Counted from the stretch's first letter, positions 5,550 through 13,033 are shown. The stretch: 26,402 nucleotides of DNA from Streptomyces sp. NRRL WC-3618 (GCF_001280005.1 NZ_LGDW01000014.1:1-26402), one strand, 5' to 3'. Program-made: numbers and translations. The notes: generated by a model from the sequence alone, not told the origin.

Positions 5550-8015
5550 ATGAGCACGGAAGCGCGTCGCGCCTCCATTCCTCCGCGCCCGGCCACCCCT
5601 CCGTCACCGGCCGATCCACCGGTCACGGACGGTACGGGCGAGACGACTGCGGCGGGTACGCCTGGTGCTGGGGGTGCTGGTGCGGTGACCGGCGACCCGT
5701 CGAGCGCGCCGGTGTCTTCCGGCTCGACGCCCCCCGAAGCACCCCCGGCGAACCCGGCGCCCTTCGCCGCCCCGCCCCGATTCCCGTACCTGCGCGCTCC
5801 CTCCCGCGAGGGCACCGACCCCATAGCCCCGCCCGCGTCTGCGGCCCAGCTCCCCGACGCGCCGCCCGCAGGCCGTGCCCCGACGCCGCCGCGCCCCCGC
5901 CCCGACCTGCCACCGCGCCCGACGCACCAGCCGCCCGTGGCGCCCTGGCGCCCGACCGTCCCCACCGACGCCGACACCGAGTCGGAGACGACCAGGCGCC
6001 TGCGCAGATTCCCGCCACCGCCCGCCCCGAACAGCGGACCGGGCGCGACTCAACAGACACGCTCCACCGGCGGGCCCTCGACCGCACCCCATTCCGGACC
6101 GCGCCCCCCGGACCAGCCCATCGCCCCGACAGGCCGCCCATACCTCCCGGACGCGAGCCAGCCATCGAACGGCCGTCCGACCGGGTCCGAGACGCCCGCG
6201 CCACCGACGGATCCACGGCGCCCTGCGAGCGCGCCGTCCGCGCCGATGGGTCGTTCGTATCGCAATGATGCGTCGCAGGCATCGGCCAGTCACCCGCGTA
6301 CCGCGGAGGCGGCTGCTGATCCGTCGCGCCCCGCGGGCGCGCCGTCGGCGTCGGCTGGGCGTCCGTATCGTCTGGATCCGTCGCAGGAGGCGAACGGTCG
6401 TGGGCGCACGGCCGAGACCCCTGCGGCGCCGACGGATTCGCCGCGTCCCGCCAGTGCGCCTTCCGGTCCGATGGGCCGTCCGTATCGCCCGGTCCCGCCC
6501 CAGGCGTCGGCGAACGTCGAGACTCCTGCGGCGCCGACGGATTCGCCGCGTCCCGCCAGTGCGCCGTCCGCGCCGATGGGTCGTGCGTATCGTCTGGATC
6601 CGTCGCAGGAGGCGAACGGTCGTGGGCGTACCGCCGAGACTCCTGCGGCGCCGACGGATTCGCCGCGTCCCGCCAGTGCGCCGTCCGCGCCGATGGGTCG
6701 TGCGTATCGCCTGGATCCGTCGCAGGAGGCGAACGGTCGTGGGCGTACCGCCGAGACTCCTGCGGCGCCGACCGATTCGCCGCGTCCCGCCAGTGCGCCT
6801 TCCGGTCCGATGGGCCGTCCGTATCGCCCGGTCCCGCCCCAGGCGTCGGCCAACGTCGAGATGCCCCCGGCGCCCGTCGATTCGCGGCGCTCTGACGGTG
6901 CGCCCACCGGTCGTCCGTACCTCACCGACGTACCCCAGGCGTCGAACGGCCGTCCAGGCACCGCCGAGGCCCCCGCCGATCCGCCCCGCCCGGCGAGCGC
7001 GCCCTCCGCCCCCGCAGGCCGGCCCTACTTCCCCGAGCCGCCCCAGGCGCCGACCGGACACCCAGGCACCGCCGGGATGCCCCAGGCGGGCGCCGGTTCG
7101 TCCCGCCCCGTGAGTGCGTCCTCCGGGCCCGCGCACCGTACGCCCGACCCCGCCCTCTCCTGGAGCGCCCCCTACGGCGACACCGGCTCCGCCCGTTCTC
7201 AGCGGCCGGTCGTTTCGCTGGCGGAGCCCGATGTGTACGGCCGTGGGACGCGGTCCCGGTCCTTCAGTGGGCGTGCGATGCTGGCCGCCGCCTGTGCCGT
7301 GCTCGGGCTCGGGCTCATCGGCGGTGCGCTGACCGGGAGTTGGCTGACCGGGGACGACGCGGGAGGCGCCGGTGCGCGTACCGCGTTCACCGCGGCCGGG
7401 AACCTCTGGCACAGCGTCCCCGTGGACCAGCTCTTCCCGCCCACCGTGGAGGGCGAGGGGGCGGGCCCCGGCGGTGCCGACCGGACCTGGGTCCGGATCG
7501 CCGTCGCCCCGGACACCGGTTGCGCCGACGCCTTCGACCCGCTGCTGCGCCAGGCCCTCGCGCCCGTCGGCTGCCAGCGGCTCCTGCGCGCCACCTACAC
7601 CGACGAGACCCAGAGTTACGTCACCACCGTCGGCCTGCTCTTCACCAACGCCGACGCGGCCGCGATGAACGCCCTGAACGCCCGCTTCAGCAGCGAGAAC
7701 CTCGACCGCCGTACCGACCTGATGCCCCGCCCCTACGCCGCGAAGAACACCGTCGCCGCCGGTTTCACGGACGCCCAGCGCGCCTCCTGGACCATCTCCG
7801 TCCTCACGGACGCCCCCGCCGTCGTGTACGCCGTCTCCGGCTGGGCCGACGGCCGAGGCGTCGACACCCCGGAGCCCGCCGACGAGGCCATGGCGCCCGG
7901 CGCCACCACCGCCCTCGCCCAGGCGGGCCTCGGCAACGAGGCGAAAGGCCTGGCCGACCGCGTCGAACGGGCCCTGCGCAAGAACGTCGGCTCGGCCGCG
8001 AAGCAGCCCTCATGA
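5550..8015 (+). CDS. Pro/Ala-rich repetitive single-pass membrane protein, unknown function
   Basis: 821 aa. The start is taken as ATG at 5550 (MSTEARRASIPP), with GAGGAAAC and a G-rich stretch upstream. A GTG at 5385 is in frame but adds an Arg-rich, less plausible leader. Residues 1-575 are low-complexity and dominated by Pro, Ala, Ser, Arg and Thr, with tandem repeats at about residues 233-455 built on G-R-x-Y-R motifs. One transmembrane segment follows (about 577-599, AMLAAACAVLGLGLIGGALTG). The C-terminal domain of about 220 residues contains two Cys (about 658 and 675) that could form a disulphide. The predicted topology is a long cytoplasmic disordered N-terminus and an extracytoplasmic C-terminal domain. 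It overlaps the mycosin gene by 4 nt, so the two are probably made together, and the C-domain could be a partner or substrate of the protease. I do not recognise the family, and type VII involvement is inference only. Confidence 0.85.
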   Translation: MSTEARRASIPPRPATPPSPADPPVTDGTGETTAAGTPGAGGAGAVTGDPSSAPVSSGSTPPEAPPANPAPFAAPPRFPYLRAPSREGTDPIAPPASAAQLPDAPPAGRAPTPPRPRPDLPPRPTHQPPVAPWRPTVPTDADTESETTRRLRRFPPPPAPNSGPGATQQTRSTGGPSTAPHSGPRPPDQPIAPTGRPYLPDASQPSNGRPTGSETPAPPTDPRRPASAPSAPMGRSYRNDASQASASHPRTAEAAADPSRPAGAPSASAGRPYRLDPSQEANGRGRTAETPAAPTDSPRPASAPSGPMGRPYRPVPPQASANVETPAAPTDSPRPASAPSAPMGRAYRLDPSQEANGRGRTAETPAAPTDSPRPASAPSAPMGRAYRLDPSQEANGRGRTAETPAAPTDSPRPASAPSGPMGRPYRPVPPQASANVEMPPAPVDSRRSDGAPTGRPYLTDVPQASNGRPGTAEAPADPPRPASAPSAPAGRPYFPEPPQAPTGHPGTAGMPQAGAGSSRPVSASSGPAHRTPDPALSWSAPYGDTGSARSQRPVVSLAEPDVYGRGTRSRSFSGRAMLAAACAVLGLGLIGGALTGSWLTGDDAGGAGARTAFTAAGNLWHSVPVDQLFPPTVEGEGAGPGGADRTWVRIAVAPDTGCADAFDPLLRQALAPVGCQRLLRATYTDETQSYVTTVGLLFTNADAAAMNALNARFSSENLDRRTDLMPRPYAAKNTVAAGFTDAQRASWTISVLTDAPAVVYAVSGWADGRGVDTPEPADEAMAPGATTALAQAGLGNEAKGLADRVERALRKNVGSAAKQPS
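6246..6914 (+). repeat. in-frame tandem repeats of 117 and 105 bp in the Pro-rich protein gene
   Basis: Repeat starts can be set at ATG in the conserved MGR motif. ATG at 6576 and 6693 begin nearly identical 117-bp (39-aa) units. ATG at 6471 begins a shorter 105-bp (35-aa) unit lacking the GRGRTAE segment. A second copy of that unit's start recurs at 6810, giving a 339-bp higher-order period (105+117+117). More degenerate copies flank the block (from about 6120 and up to about 7080). All changes keep the reading frame. The near-identity indicates recent duplication or gene conversion. Confidence 0.9.
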
Positions 8016-9217
8016 CCCGTACCCGCACAGCCCGGAGCGGGCTCCTCGTCCTCCTCCTCGCCGGCTCCCTCGCACTCCTGCCCGCCACCACCGCGTACGC
8101 CGACGGCATCCGGGGCCAGCAGTGGGCCCTGGACGCCATGCACACGCAGGAAGCCTGGCGGACGACCAAGGGCCGGGGCGTCACCGTCGCCGTCCTCGAC
8201 ACCGGTGTCGAGTCCGATCACCCGGACCTCGTCGGCAACGTCCTCCAGGGCAAGGACATGGTCGGCTTCGGAGCGACCAGGGGCAACCCGTACTGGGCCA
8301 AGCACGGCACCGCCATGGCCGGCATCATCGCCGGTCACGGACACGGCTACGACAATGGGGACGGCGTTCTGGGCATCGCCCCCGAGGCGAAGATCCTGCC
8401 CATCCGCGTGATCCTCGAGGACGGCGACGCGGCCCGCCGAAAGGCCCGCAACACCCGCGGCAACGCCCTCGCCGAAGGCATCCGCTGGGCGGCCGACCAT
8501 GGCGCCGACGTCATCAACCTCTCCCTGGGCGACGACTCCAAGTCCGCGCATCCCGAGCCCGCCGAGGACGAGGCCGTCCAGTACGCCCTGAAGAAGGGCG
8601 CCGTTGTCGTCGCCTCGGCCGGCAACGGCGGGGAGAAGGGCGACCACATCTCCTACCCGGCCGCCTATCCCGGCGTGATCGCCGCGACCGCCGTCGACAA
8701 GTACGGCGTCCGCGCCTCGTTCTCCACCCGCCGCTGGTACGCCACGGTCAGTGCCCCCGGCGTCGACGTCGTCATCGCCGCCCCCGACCACCGCTACTAC
8801 GAGGGCTGGGGCACCAGCGCCGCCGCCGCGTTCGTCTCCGGCGCCGTCGCCCTCATCAAGGCCGCCCACCCCGGGCTGACCCCGGCACAGATCAAGAAGC
8901 TCCTGGAGATCACGGCCCGCAACGAACCGGACGGCGGCCGGGACGACGCCCGGGGCTTCGGCTTCATCGACCCCGCGGCGGCCATCGAGGCGGCGGGCAA
9001 GCTCAGGCCGGAAGAGCTCAAGTCGACCGTGTACGGCAAGAAGTACTTCGGCGCCGGCCCGGACCCGTTGCCCAAGGAGGACGACTCCTTCAACTGGGCC
9101 GGCCCCGTGGCGGGCGGCCTCGGCGTCGCGCTCCTGCTCGCGGCGGTCCCGCTGTGGCGCGGACGCCGCAGGACCGCCGAGCACCCCGCCTACGACTCGT
9201 ACGACGACGACTTCTGA
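8012..9217 (+). CDS. mycP: mycosin-type subtilisin-like serine protease (S8), membrane anchored
   Basis: 401 aa. An N-terminal signal peptide (about 1-30, ending ATTAYA) is followed by the peptidase S8 domain with the full catalytic triad: D63 in AVLDTGVESDHPDL, H98 in KHGTAMAGIIAG and S269 in GWGTSAAAAFVSG, with the oxyanion Asn N205 in ASAGNGG. A C-terminal transmembrane helix (about 368-385, GPVAGGLGVALLLAAVPLW) and a short acidic cytoplasmic tail (YDSYDDDF) give the mycosin layout of type VII (ESX) secretion. The ATG at 8012 overlaps the preceding stop (ATGA). No EccB/C/D/E or WXG100 genes lie nearby, so this is an orphan mycosin whose substrate may be the overlapping Pro-rich membrane protein. 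Generic type VII-associated protease is the safe call. Confidence 0.92.
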   Translation: MTRTRTARSGLLVLLLAGSLALLPATTAYADGIRGQQWALDAMHTQEAWRTTKGRGVTVAVLDTGVESDHPDLVGNVLQGKDMVGFGATRGNPYWAKHGTAMAGIIAGHGHGYDNGDGVLGIAPEAKILPIRVILEDGDAARRKARNTRGNALAEGIRWAADHGADVINLSLGDDSKSAHPEPAEDEAVQYALKKGAVVVASAGNGGEKGDHISYPAAYPGVIAATAVDKYGVRASFSTRRWYATVSAPGVDVVIAAPDHRYYEGWGTSAAAAFVSGAVALIKAAHPGLTPAQIKKLLEITARNEPDGGRDDARGFGFIDPAAAIEAAGKLRPEELKSTVYGKKYFGAGPDPLPKEDDSFNWAGPVAGGLGVALLLAAVPLWRGRRRTAEHPAYDSYDDDF

Positions 9218-9253
9218 GCCACCCGGGCAGCACCCCGGCTACCTGGCGATCGG

Positions 9254-10024
9254 TCAGGAACGTTCGGTGGTACCGGACTTCGTGGTGAACGCCGAAACCG
9301 CCGCCCGCGCCGCCGACTCCACCAGCGAAATCCCCTTCGCCTTCGTCGTGTTGCCGTTCGACACCACCGCGACCAGGAACTCCCGCCCGTCCGCCCCTGT
9401 CACCCGGCCGATGCTGTTGACGACCCACAGCCCGGTCGCCGTACGCGGCAACCAACCGTTCTTCAGCGCGAATCGATCACCTGTGGCACCCGTGGTACCA
9501 GCGGCCGACACTCCCCAGTCCTGGTCCTCGGCCACGGAGCCCATCAGGCCCTGGAGATACGTCCGCGACGCCTCACTCAGCGCCGAAGCCTCCCCGGTGT
9601 CCGCGAACACCTGCTGGAGCAGGGTGAGTTGATCGGCCGCCGTGGTCCGGGTCAGGCCCCACAGGGTGCCCGCGCCGCCCTCGGTGTCCGTCAGCCCGAA
9701 GCGCTTGTTGGCGGCGCCGAGTCCCTCCGCCTCCCCGATCGCCGTCCACAGCGCCGACGCCGACGCGTTGTCGCTGACCTCGATCATCGGGGTGGCGTAC
9801 TGCCTCTCCCACGCCGTGAGACCCCGGTTCTCGTCCTGCGCCTGGAGCAGCAGCGTCGCCAGGATGTCCACCTTGACGATGCTCGCCGTCTCGAACGCCC
9901 CGTTCCCGTGGACGGCTCGGTCGCCCGACGCGACGTCGAGCACGGCCACGGACACCTCGGCCCTCTCCTCGGCTGCCGCGATCACCGGTTTCATAGCCTC
10001 GGACAGCAGGGTGTCCGGTTCCAC
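9254..10024 (-). CDS. class A beta-lactamase-fold serine hydrolase
   Basis: 256 aa from the GTG at 10024, chosen because GAGGAGG lies five bases upstream. An ATG at 10087 is in frame and would add 21 residues (MARVTSAAAAPVRAG...) but has no visible SD and leaves only 45 bp for two divergent promoters. Motifs (numbered from the GTG): TASIVKV gives the S48-x-x-K51 nucleophile pair, S84-D85-N86 is the SDN loop, and K188-N-G-W stands where beta-lactamases have KTG. The ExxLN omega-loop deacylation motif of true class A enzymes is not apparent, so penicillinase activity is doubtful. A peptidoglycan-related or other hydrolase role is possible. No signal peptide is evident with either start. It converges on the mycosin gene (36-bp gap) and diverges from the SseB gene. 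Confidence 0.85.
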   Translation of the reverse strand: MEPDTLLSEAMKPVIAAAEERAEVSVAVLDVASGDRAVHGNGAFETASIVKVDILATLLLQAQDENRGLTAWERQYATPMIEVSDNASASALWTAIGEAEGLGAANKRFGLTDTEGGAGTLWGLTRTTAADQLTLLQQVFADTGEASALSEASRTYLQGLMGSVAEDQDWGVSAAGTTGATGDRFALKNGWLPRTATGLWVVNSIGRVTGADGREFLVAVVSNGNTTKAKGISLVESAARAAVSAFTTKSGTTERS

Positions 10025-10117
10025 CGGCGCCTCCTCACTCGCTCCGGCCCGTACGGGCGCCGCCGCCGCAGACGTTACGCGTGCCATGCGGGCGGGAGCC
10101 CGGGAGGGATCCCCCGG

Positions 10118-10132
10118 TAGGGTCGGTCACCG
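10118..10132 (+). promoter_or_regulatory. -10 element TAGGGT and likely near-leaderless start of the SseB-family gene
   Basis: TAGGGT (10118-10123) is a common streptomycete -10 form. A start site six to nine bases downstream falls at 10129-10132, on or next to the GTG start codon. No SD is visible before the GTG, which fits a leaderless or near-leaderless mRNA. Confidence 0.4.
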
Positions 10133-10863
10133 TGGCGAACAAGAACATCCCCGACTCCGGCTTCTCCGACGACGACGGCAGCGCCGACCCCGTGCTGAGC
10201 GCCGCACTGGCGGCCTGGGCCGAGGACCGCACCGCCGTCGGACCCGTGCTGACGGCCCTCAAGGGGGCCCGGCTGCTCGTCCCCGTCGTCGCGGTGCTCG
10301 GGGAGGCCGAGGTGGACGAGAACGGTCTTCGCCACGAGAAGACCAGCGACATGGCCGTACCGACGCTCAGGGCAGGCGACCGGACCGCCCTGCCGGCCTT
10401 CACGTCCACCGACTCACTGGCCCGCTGGGACCCGGCCGCCCGCCCCGTCGCCGTACCCCTGCACCAGGCCATCCAGGCGGCCGTGCACGAGAAGGCGGAC
10501 ACGATCGTCCTCGACCTGGCCGGACCCGTGCCGTACGAGGTGACCGGCCCCGCCCTGCTCGCGCTGGCCGAGGGACGTACGACGGCGGATCCGCTCGCCG
10601 ACCCCGCCGTGATCGACGCCGTACGGGCCGTCGTGGCCGCCGAGCCCGCCGTGGTCCGCGCCCACCTGGGCCCGGGCCGGGCCGACGGCACCCTCGCCCT
10701 CGTACTGGACCCGACCGCGCCGCCCGCCGACACCGCCCGCGCGGTCGCCGGGAGCCTCGCCGCCGACGAGACGCTGAGGGCCCGCCTGGTGCGTGGCCTC
10801 GACCTGGCCCTCCTGCCGGCCGGGGCGACACCCCCCGGCGAGCCCCTCTACGTGCGTTCCTGA
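10132..10863 (+). CDS. SseB-family protein
   Basis: 243 aa from GTG at 10132 (MANKNIPDSGFSDDDGSADPVLSAAL). The N-terminal half contains the SseB-type core: RLLVPVVAVLGEAEVDENGLRHEKTSDMAVPTLRAGDRTALPAFTSTDSLARW, then RPVAVPLHQAIQAAVHEKADTIVLDLAGPVPYEVTGPALLALAEG. The C-terminal part, with LRARLVRGLDLALLPAG, resembles the SseB C-terminal domain. SseB-family proteins in actinobacteria have no firm function, and the name derives from an enterobacterial serine-sensitivity phenotype. It is cytoplasmic. Its TGA is part of the SD of the following 110-aa gene, suggesting coupling. Confidence 0.85.
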   Translation: MANKNIPDSGFSDDDGSADPVLSAALAAWAEDRTAVGPVLTALKGARLLVPVVAVLGEAEVDENGLRHEKTSDMAVPTLRAGDRTALPAFTSTDSLARWDPAARPVAVPLHQAIQAAVHEKADTIVLDLAGPVPYEVTGPALLALAEGRTTADPLADPAVIDAVRAVVAAEPAVVRAHLGPGRADGTLALVLDPTAPPADTARAVAGSLAADETLRARLVRGLDLALLPAGATPPGEPLYVRS

Positions 10864-10871
10864 GGACGGGC

Positions 10872-11204
10872 ATGGGAATCGAACTGGAGCTGCACTCGGA
10901 ACGGCCCGTACGCAAGGGGAGGTCCCGCCAGACGCTGCTGAGAGGCTCCTACGAGCATGGCGAAGCGTTGGCCAGGGCGCTGAGCACGCTGGACCGGCAC
11001 GGTCCGGGCAAGCTGGGCTGGGTGGATCCCTACGGCGACACCCTGTTCAACGAGCAGGAGGCCCAGGCCGCCCGCCAGGAAGCCGGCGCCCTGGCGCAGC
11101 GGTGTGCCGACGAGCAGCAGAGGGCGGCGCTGCTCGACCTCGTCGAGTTGCTTGAAGCGTGTGCCGCGACGCCGGGCAGCTACCTGTGGTTCATGGGTGA
11201 CTGA
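10872..11204 (+). CDS. conserved hypothetical protein, 110 aa
   Basis: Starts at ATG 10872. The SD GAGGA overlaps the SseB stop codon, so the two genes are coupled. The sequence (MGIELELHSERPVRKGRSRQ...) is soluble and mixed charge, with a central GKLGWVDPYGDTLFNEQEAQAARQEAGALA and a helical stretch rich in Ala, Glu, Leu and Gln, ending LWFMGD. I do not recognise a domain. Codon use matches neighbours and the frame is RBS-supported, so it is likely real. Confidence 0.75.
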   Translation: MGIELELHSERPVRKGRSRQTLLRGSYEHGEALARALSTLDRHGPGKLGWVDPYGDTLFNEQEAQAARQEAGALAQRCADEQQRAALLDLVELLEACAATPGSYLWFMGD

Positions 11205-11224
11205 CGGCAGTCGACCCTGCGCGC

Positions 11225-11602
11225 CTAGCCGTAGACCGGGCCCGTGTACTTCTCGCCGGGGCCCTGGCCTCGCTCGTCCGGGACGAGGGACGCCTCGCGG
11301 AACGCCAGCTGGAGCGACTTCAGGCCGTCGCGCAGCGGGGCCGCGTGGAAGGAGCTGATCTCCGTCGTGCTCGCGTCGAGCAGACCGGCGAGGGCGTGGA
11401 CCAGCTTGCGGGCCTCGTCCAGGTCCTTGTACTTGTCGCCCTCGTCGGTCAGACCGAGCTTCACGGCGGCGGCGCTCATCAGATTCACGGCGACCGTCAC
11501 GATCACCTCGACCGCCGGGACCTCGGCGATGTCGCGGGTCATGGCGTCGAAGTCGGCAGCCTGGGAATCGTTCTCGGCACTCTGGGGAGGGGTCTCACTC
11601 AT
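11225..11602 (-). CDS. DUF1844 domain-containing protein
   Basis: 125 aa from ATG at 11602 (MSETPPQSAENDSQ). The core FDAMTRDIAEVPAVEVIVTVAVNLMSAAAVKLGL, then YKDLDEARKLVHALAGLLDA, is characteristic of DUF1844, a small helical family with no assigned function that I recall next to infC in actinobacteria. The N-terminus is acidic and disordered, and the C-terminus ends GQGPGEKYTGPVYG. An upstream in-frame start (11659) is unlikely because it reads through a region better explained as promoter. It is convergent with the 110-aa gene (20-bp gap) and divergent from infC. Confidence 0.88.
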   Translation of the reverse strand: MSETPPQSAENDSQAADFDAMTRDIAEVPAVEVIVTVAVNLMSAAAVKLGLTDEGDKYKDLDEARKLVHALAGLLDASTTEISSFHAAPLRDGLKSLQLAFREASLVPDERGQGPGEKYTGPVYG

Positions 11603-11995
11603 GACCCACACGATAGGCCCCGTCCCACCCGGGCCGGGGTGCGGGAGCCGGGTGCCCACGGGTTAGCACCTACCCCCTCTTGGTGTTAACCTTGTGGCAA
11701 CGACCGGCTGGACACTTGCGTGCCCGGCCCACAAGTGGAGGCTCCGATCTCCCACCCGACCGCCCTCACGGACGGCGGGTCACCCGGTCAGACGGCCACC
11801 ATCGTTCCGTACGGACGATGGAGTCGTCCGATGTGCGCCCCGCGGTTGACCGCGGCGGTGCTCCGGTATGCCTTTGGAGCCCCGCCTGTGTCCCGTCGGG
11901 GCATTTTTTGTCTGCCCCGGTAGTTGGTCCCACTGTCATCAGAGACATACGCGACGGTCCGCCAGACCGCCGTGTGGTGCTACCGAGGAGGATCC
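11603..11995 (+). other. 393-bp divergent intergenic region carrying the infC promoter and leader RNA
   Basis: No supported gene. A possible promoter is TTAGCA (11663-11668), 18 bp, TAACCT (11687-11692). The leader then has CCATCG/CGATGG around TTCCGTACGGA (11799-11821), CCGCGG-TTGA-CCGCGG (about 11841-11855), GCTCC/GGAGC (11860-11880) and the intrinsic terminator at 11879-11909, before the infC SD and its ATC start. The leader is about 300 nt, long for a simple UTR. Confidence 0.65.
11879..11909 (+). terminator. intrinsic terminator (attenuator) inside the infC leader
   Basis: GCCCCG (11879-11884) pairs with CGGGGC (11897-11902), then A and six T (11904-11909). It lies about 90 bp upstream of the infC start codon in an mRNA that must be read through, so it must be conditional. 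The preceding GCTCC/GGAGC stem (11860-11864 with 11876-11880) shares two bases with the terminator's left arm and could compete with it. Confidence 0.75.
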
Positions 11996-12706
11996 ATCAG
12001 CACCGAGCCCCGCATCAACGACCGGATTCGCGTTCCCGAAGTGCGACTTGTCGGTCCCAGCGGCGAGCAGGTCGGGATTGTTCCGCTTGCCAAGGCCCTG
12101 GAGCTTGCGCAGGAGTACGACCTCGACCTGGTCGAGGTGGCGGCGAGCGCGCGCCCGCCGGTCTGCAAGCTCATGGACTACGGGAAGTTCAAGTACGAGT
12201 CGGCCATGAAGGCCCGTGAGGCGCGCAAGAACCAGGCGCACACGGTCATCAAGGAAATGAAGCTCCGGCCGAAGATCGACCCGCACGACTACGACACCAA
12301 AAAGGGTCACGTCGTCCGGTTCCTCAAGCAGGGCGACAAGGTCAAGATCACGATCATGTTCCGTGGTCGCGAGCAGTCCCGGCCCGAGCTGGGCTACCGA
12401 CTGCTGCAGCGGCTCGCGACGGACGTCGAGGACCTCGGGTTCATCGAGTCGAACCCGAAGCAGGACGGCCGGAACATGATCATGGTTCTCGGTCCGCACA
12501 AGAAGAAGACCGAGGCGATGGCCGAGGCCCGTGAGGCCCAGGCGGTCCGCAAGGCGGAAGCGAAGGCCAACCCGGGCAAGTCGCAGAACGCCGCGGAGAT
12601 CGACGAGCTCGACGAGGACATCGTTGACGACGGGGACACCGCCGCCGACGAGGGCATCGCCGAGGGGACAGTCGAAGCTTCGGCCGAGACGTCTTCCCAG
12701 GTCTGA
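11996..12706 (+). CDS. infC: translation initiation factor IF-3, ATC start
   Basis: 236 aa. IF-3 binds the 30S subunit, prevents premature 50S joining and checks start codon-anticodon pairing. The conserved N-domain [22 protein letters not shown], linker, and C-domain ([44 protein letters not shown]) are intact. I choose ATC at 11996 ([10 protein letters not shown]). AGGAGG (11986-11991) ends four bases before it, and the IF-3 homology starts just there. The usual annotation would begin at GTG 11972 and translate the SD itself as Arg-Gly-Gly. A rare start is expected, since E. coli infC uses ATT so that IF-3 represses its own translation. The C-terminus has an acidic, Ala-rich tail of about 50 residues (about 188-236) absent from the 180-aa E. 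coli protein. Confidence 0.93.
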   Translation: MSTEPRINDRIRVPEVRLVGPSGEQVGIVPLAKALELAQEYDLDLVEVAASARPPVCKLMDYGKFKYESAMKAREARKNQAHTVIKEMKLRPKIDPHDYDTKKGHVVRFLKQGDKVKITIMFRGREQSRPELGYRLLQRLATDVEDLGFIESNPKQDGRNMIMVLGPHKKKTEAMAEAREAQAVRKAEAKANPGKSQNAAEIDELDEDIVDDGDTAADEGIAEGTVEASAETSSQV

Positions 12707-12748
12707 TCCCGGGGCTCACGCCCAGGGATGCCAACCCATACACATGAC

Positions 12749-12786
12749 GTTCCACCGTGCCCGGTTTCACGACCGGGCACCGGAAC
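12749..12786 (+). promoter_or_regulatory. strong stem-loop between infC and rpmI
   Basis: GTGCCCGGT (12757-12765) pairs with ACCGGGCAC (12772-12780) around a 6-base loop, and GTTCC/GGAAC (12749-12753 with 12782-12786) extends it across a small internal loop. No T run follows, so it is not an intrinsic terminator. It ends about ten bases before the rpmI SD (12796-12803), so it could affect rpmI translation or mRNA processing. In E. coli L20 binds this junction region. Confidence 0.6.
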
Positions 12787-12812
12787 GCCACTGACGAGGA
12801 GAGAACGGCGCT

Positions 12813-13007
12813 ATGCCGAAGAACAAGTCGCACAGCGGTGCCAGTAAGCGCTTCAAGATCACCGGCTCCGGCAAGGTGCTCCGCGAGCGTGCCGGCAAGC
12901 GCCACCTGCTCGAGCACAAGTCGTCCCGCGTGACGCGCCGCCTCACCGGCACCGCCGAGATGGCCCCGGGCGACGCCGCGAAGATCAAGAAGCTTCTCGG
13001 CAAGTGA
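12813..13007 (+). CDS. rpmI: 50S ribosomal protein L35
   Basis: 64 aa, the normal length for L35. It begins [44 protein letters not shown] and ends KKLLGK. ATG at 12813 has the SD GAGGAGAG (12796-12803). It is the second gene of the infC-rpmI-rplT operon, the standard bacterial arrangement. Confidence 0.98.
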   Translation: MPKNKSHSGASKRFKITGSGKVLRERAGKRHLLEHKSSRVTRRLTGTAEMAPGDAAKIKKLLGK

Positions 13008-13033
13008 CGTACCGGCGCCTGTGCGCCGTACGT
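13007..13033 (+). promoter_or_regulatory. stem-loop directly after rpmI stop
   Basis: ACGTAC (13007-13012) and GGCGC (13014-13018) pair with GCGCC (13023-13027) and GTACGT (13028-13033), 11 pairs with one bulged C and a 4-base loop. It lacks a T tract. Its left arm begins at the last base of the rpmI stop codon. Confidence 0.55.

Noticed and set aside
5450..6268. Open frame of 272 codons starting at the ATG after the SD-in-loop hairpin
   Set aside because: It overlaps the Pro-rich gene over about 700 nt and its composition (Arg, Pro, Gly, Cys) is typical of an out-of-frame read of GC-rich DNA. I kept the hairpin as a finding only.
6246..6914. Possible CRISPR array because of regular spacing
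   Set aside because: Repeats are 105-117 bp, in frame, without unique spacers, and encode a low-complexity protein region.
5550..9217. Full type VII secretion locus
   Set aside because: Only the mycosin is present. Neighbours are not EccB, EccC, EccD, EccE or WXG100 proteins, so an ESX system cannot be claimed here.
11680..12219. Open frame through the infC leader (179 codons)
   Set aside because: It crosses the intrinsic terminator and is out of frame with infC. It has no domain, and the leader RNA structure explains the region.
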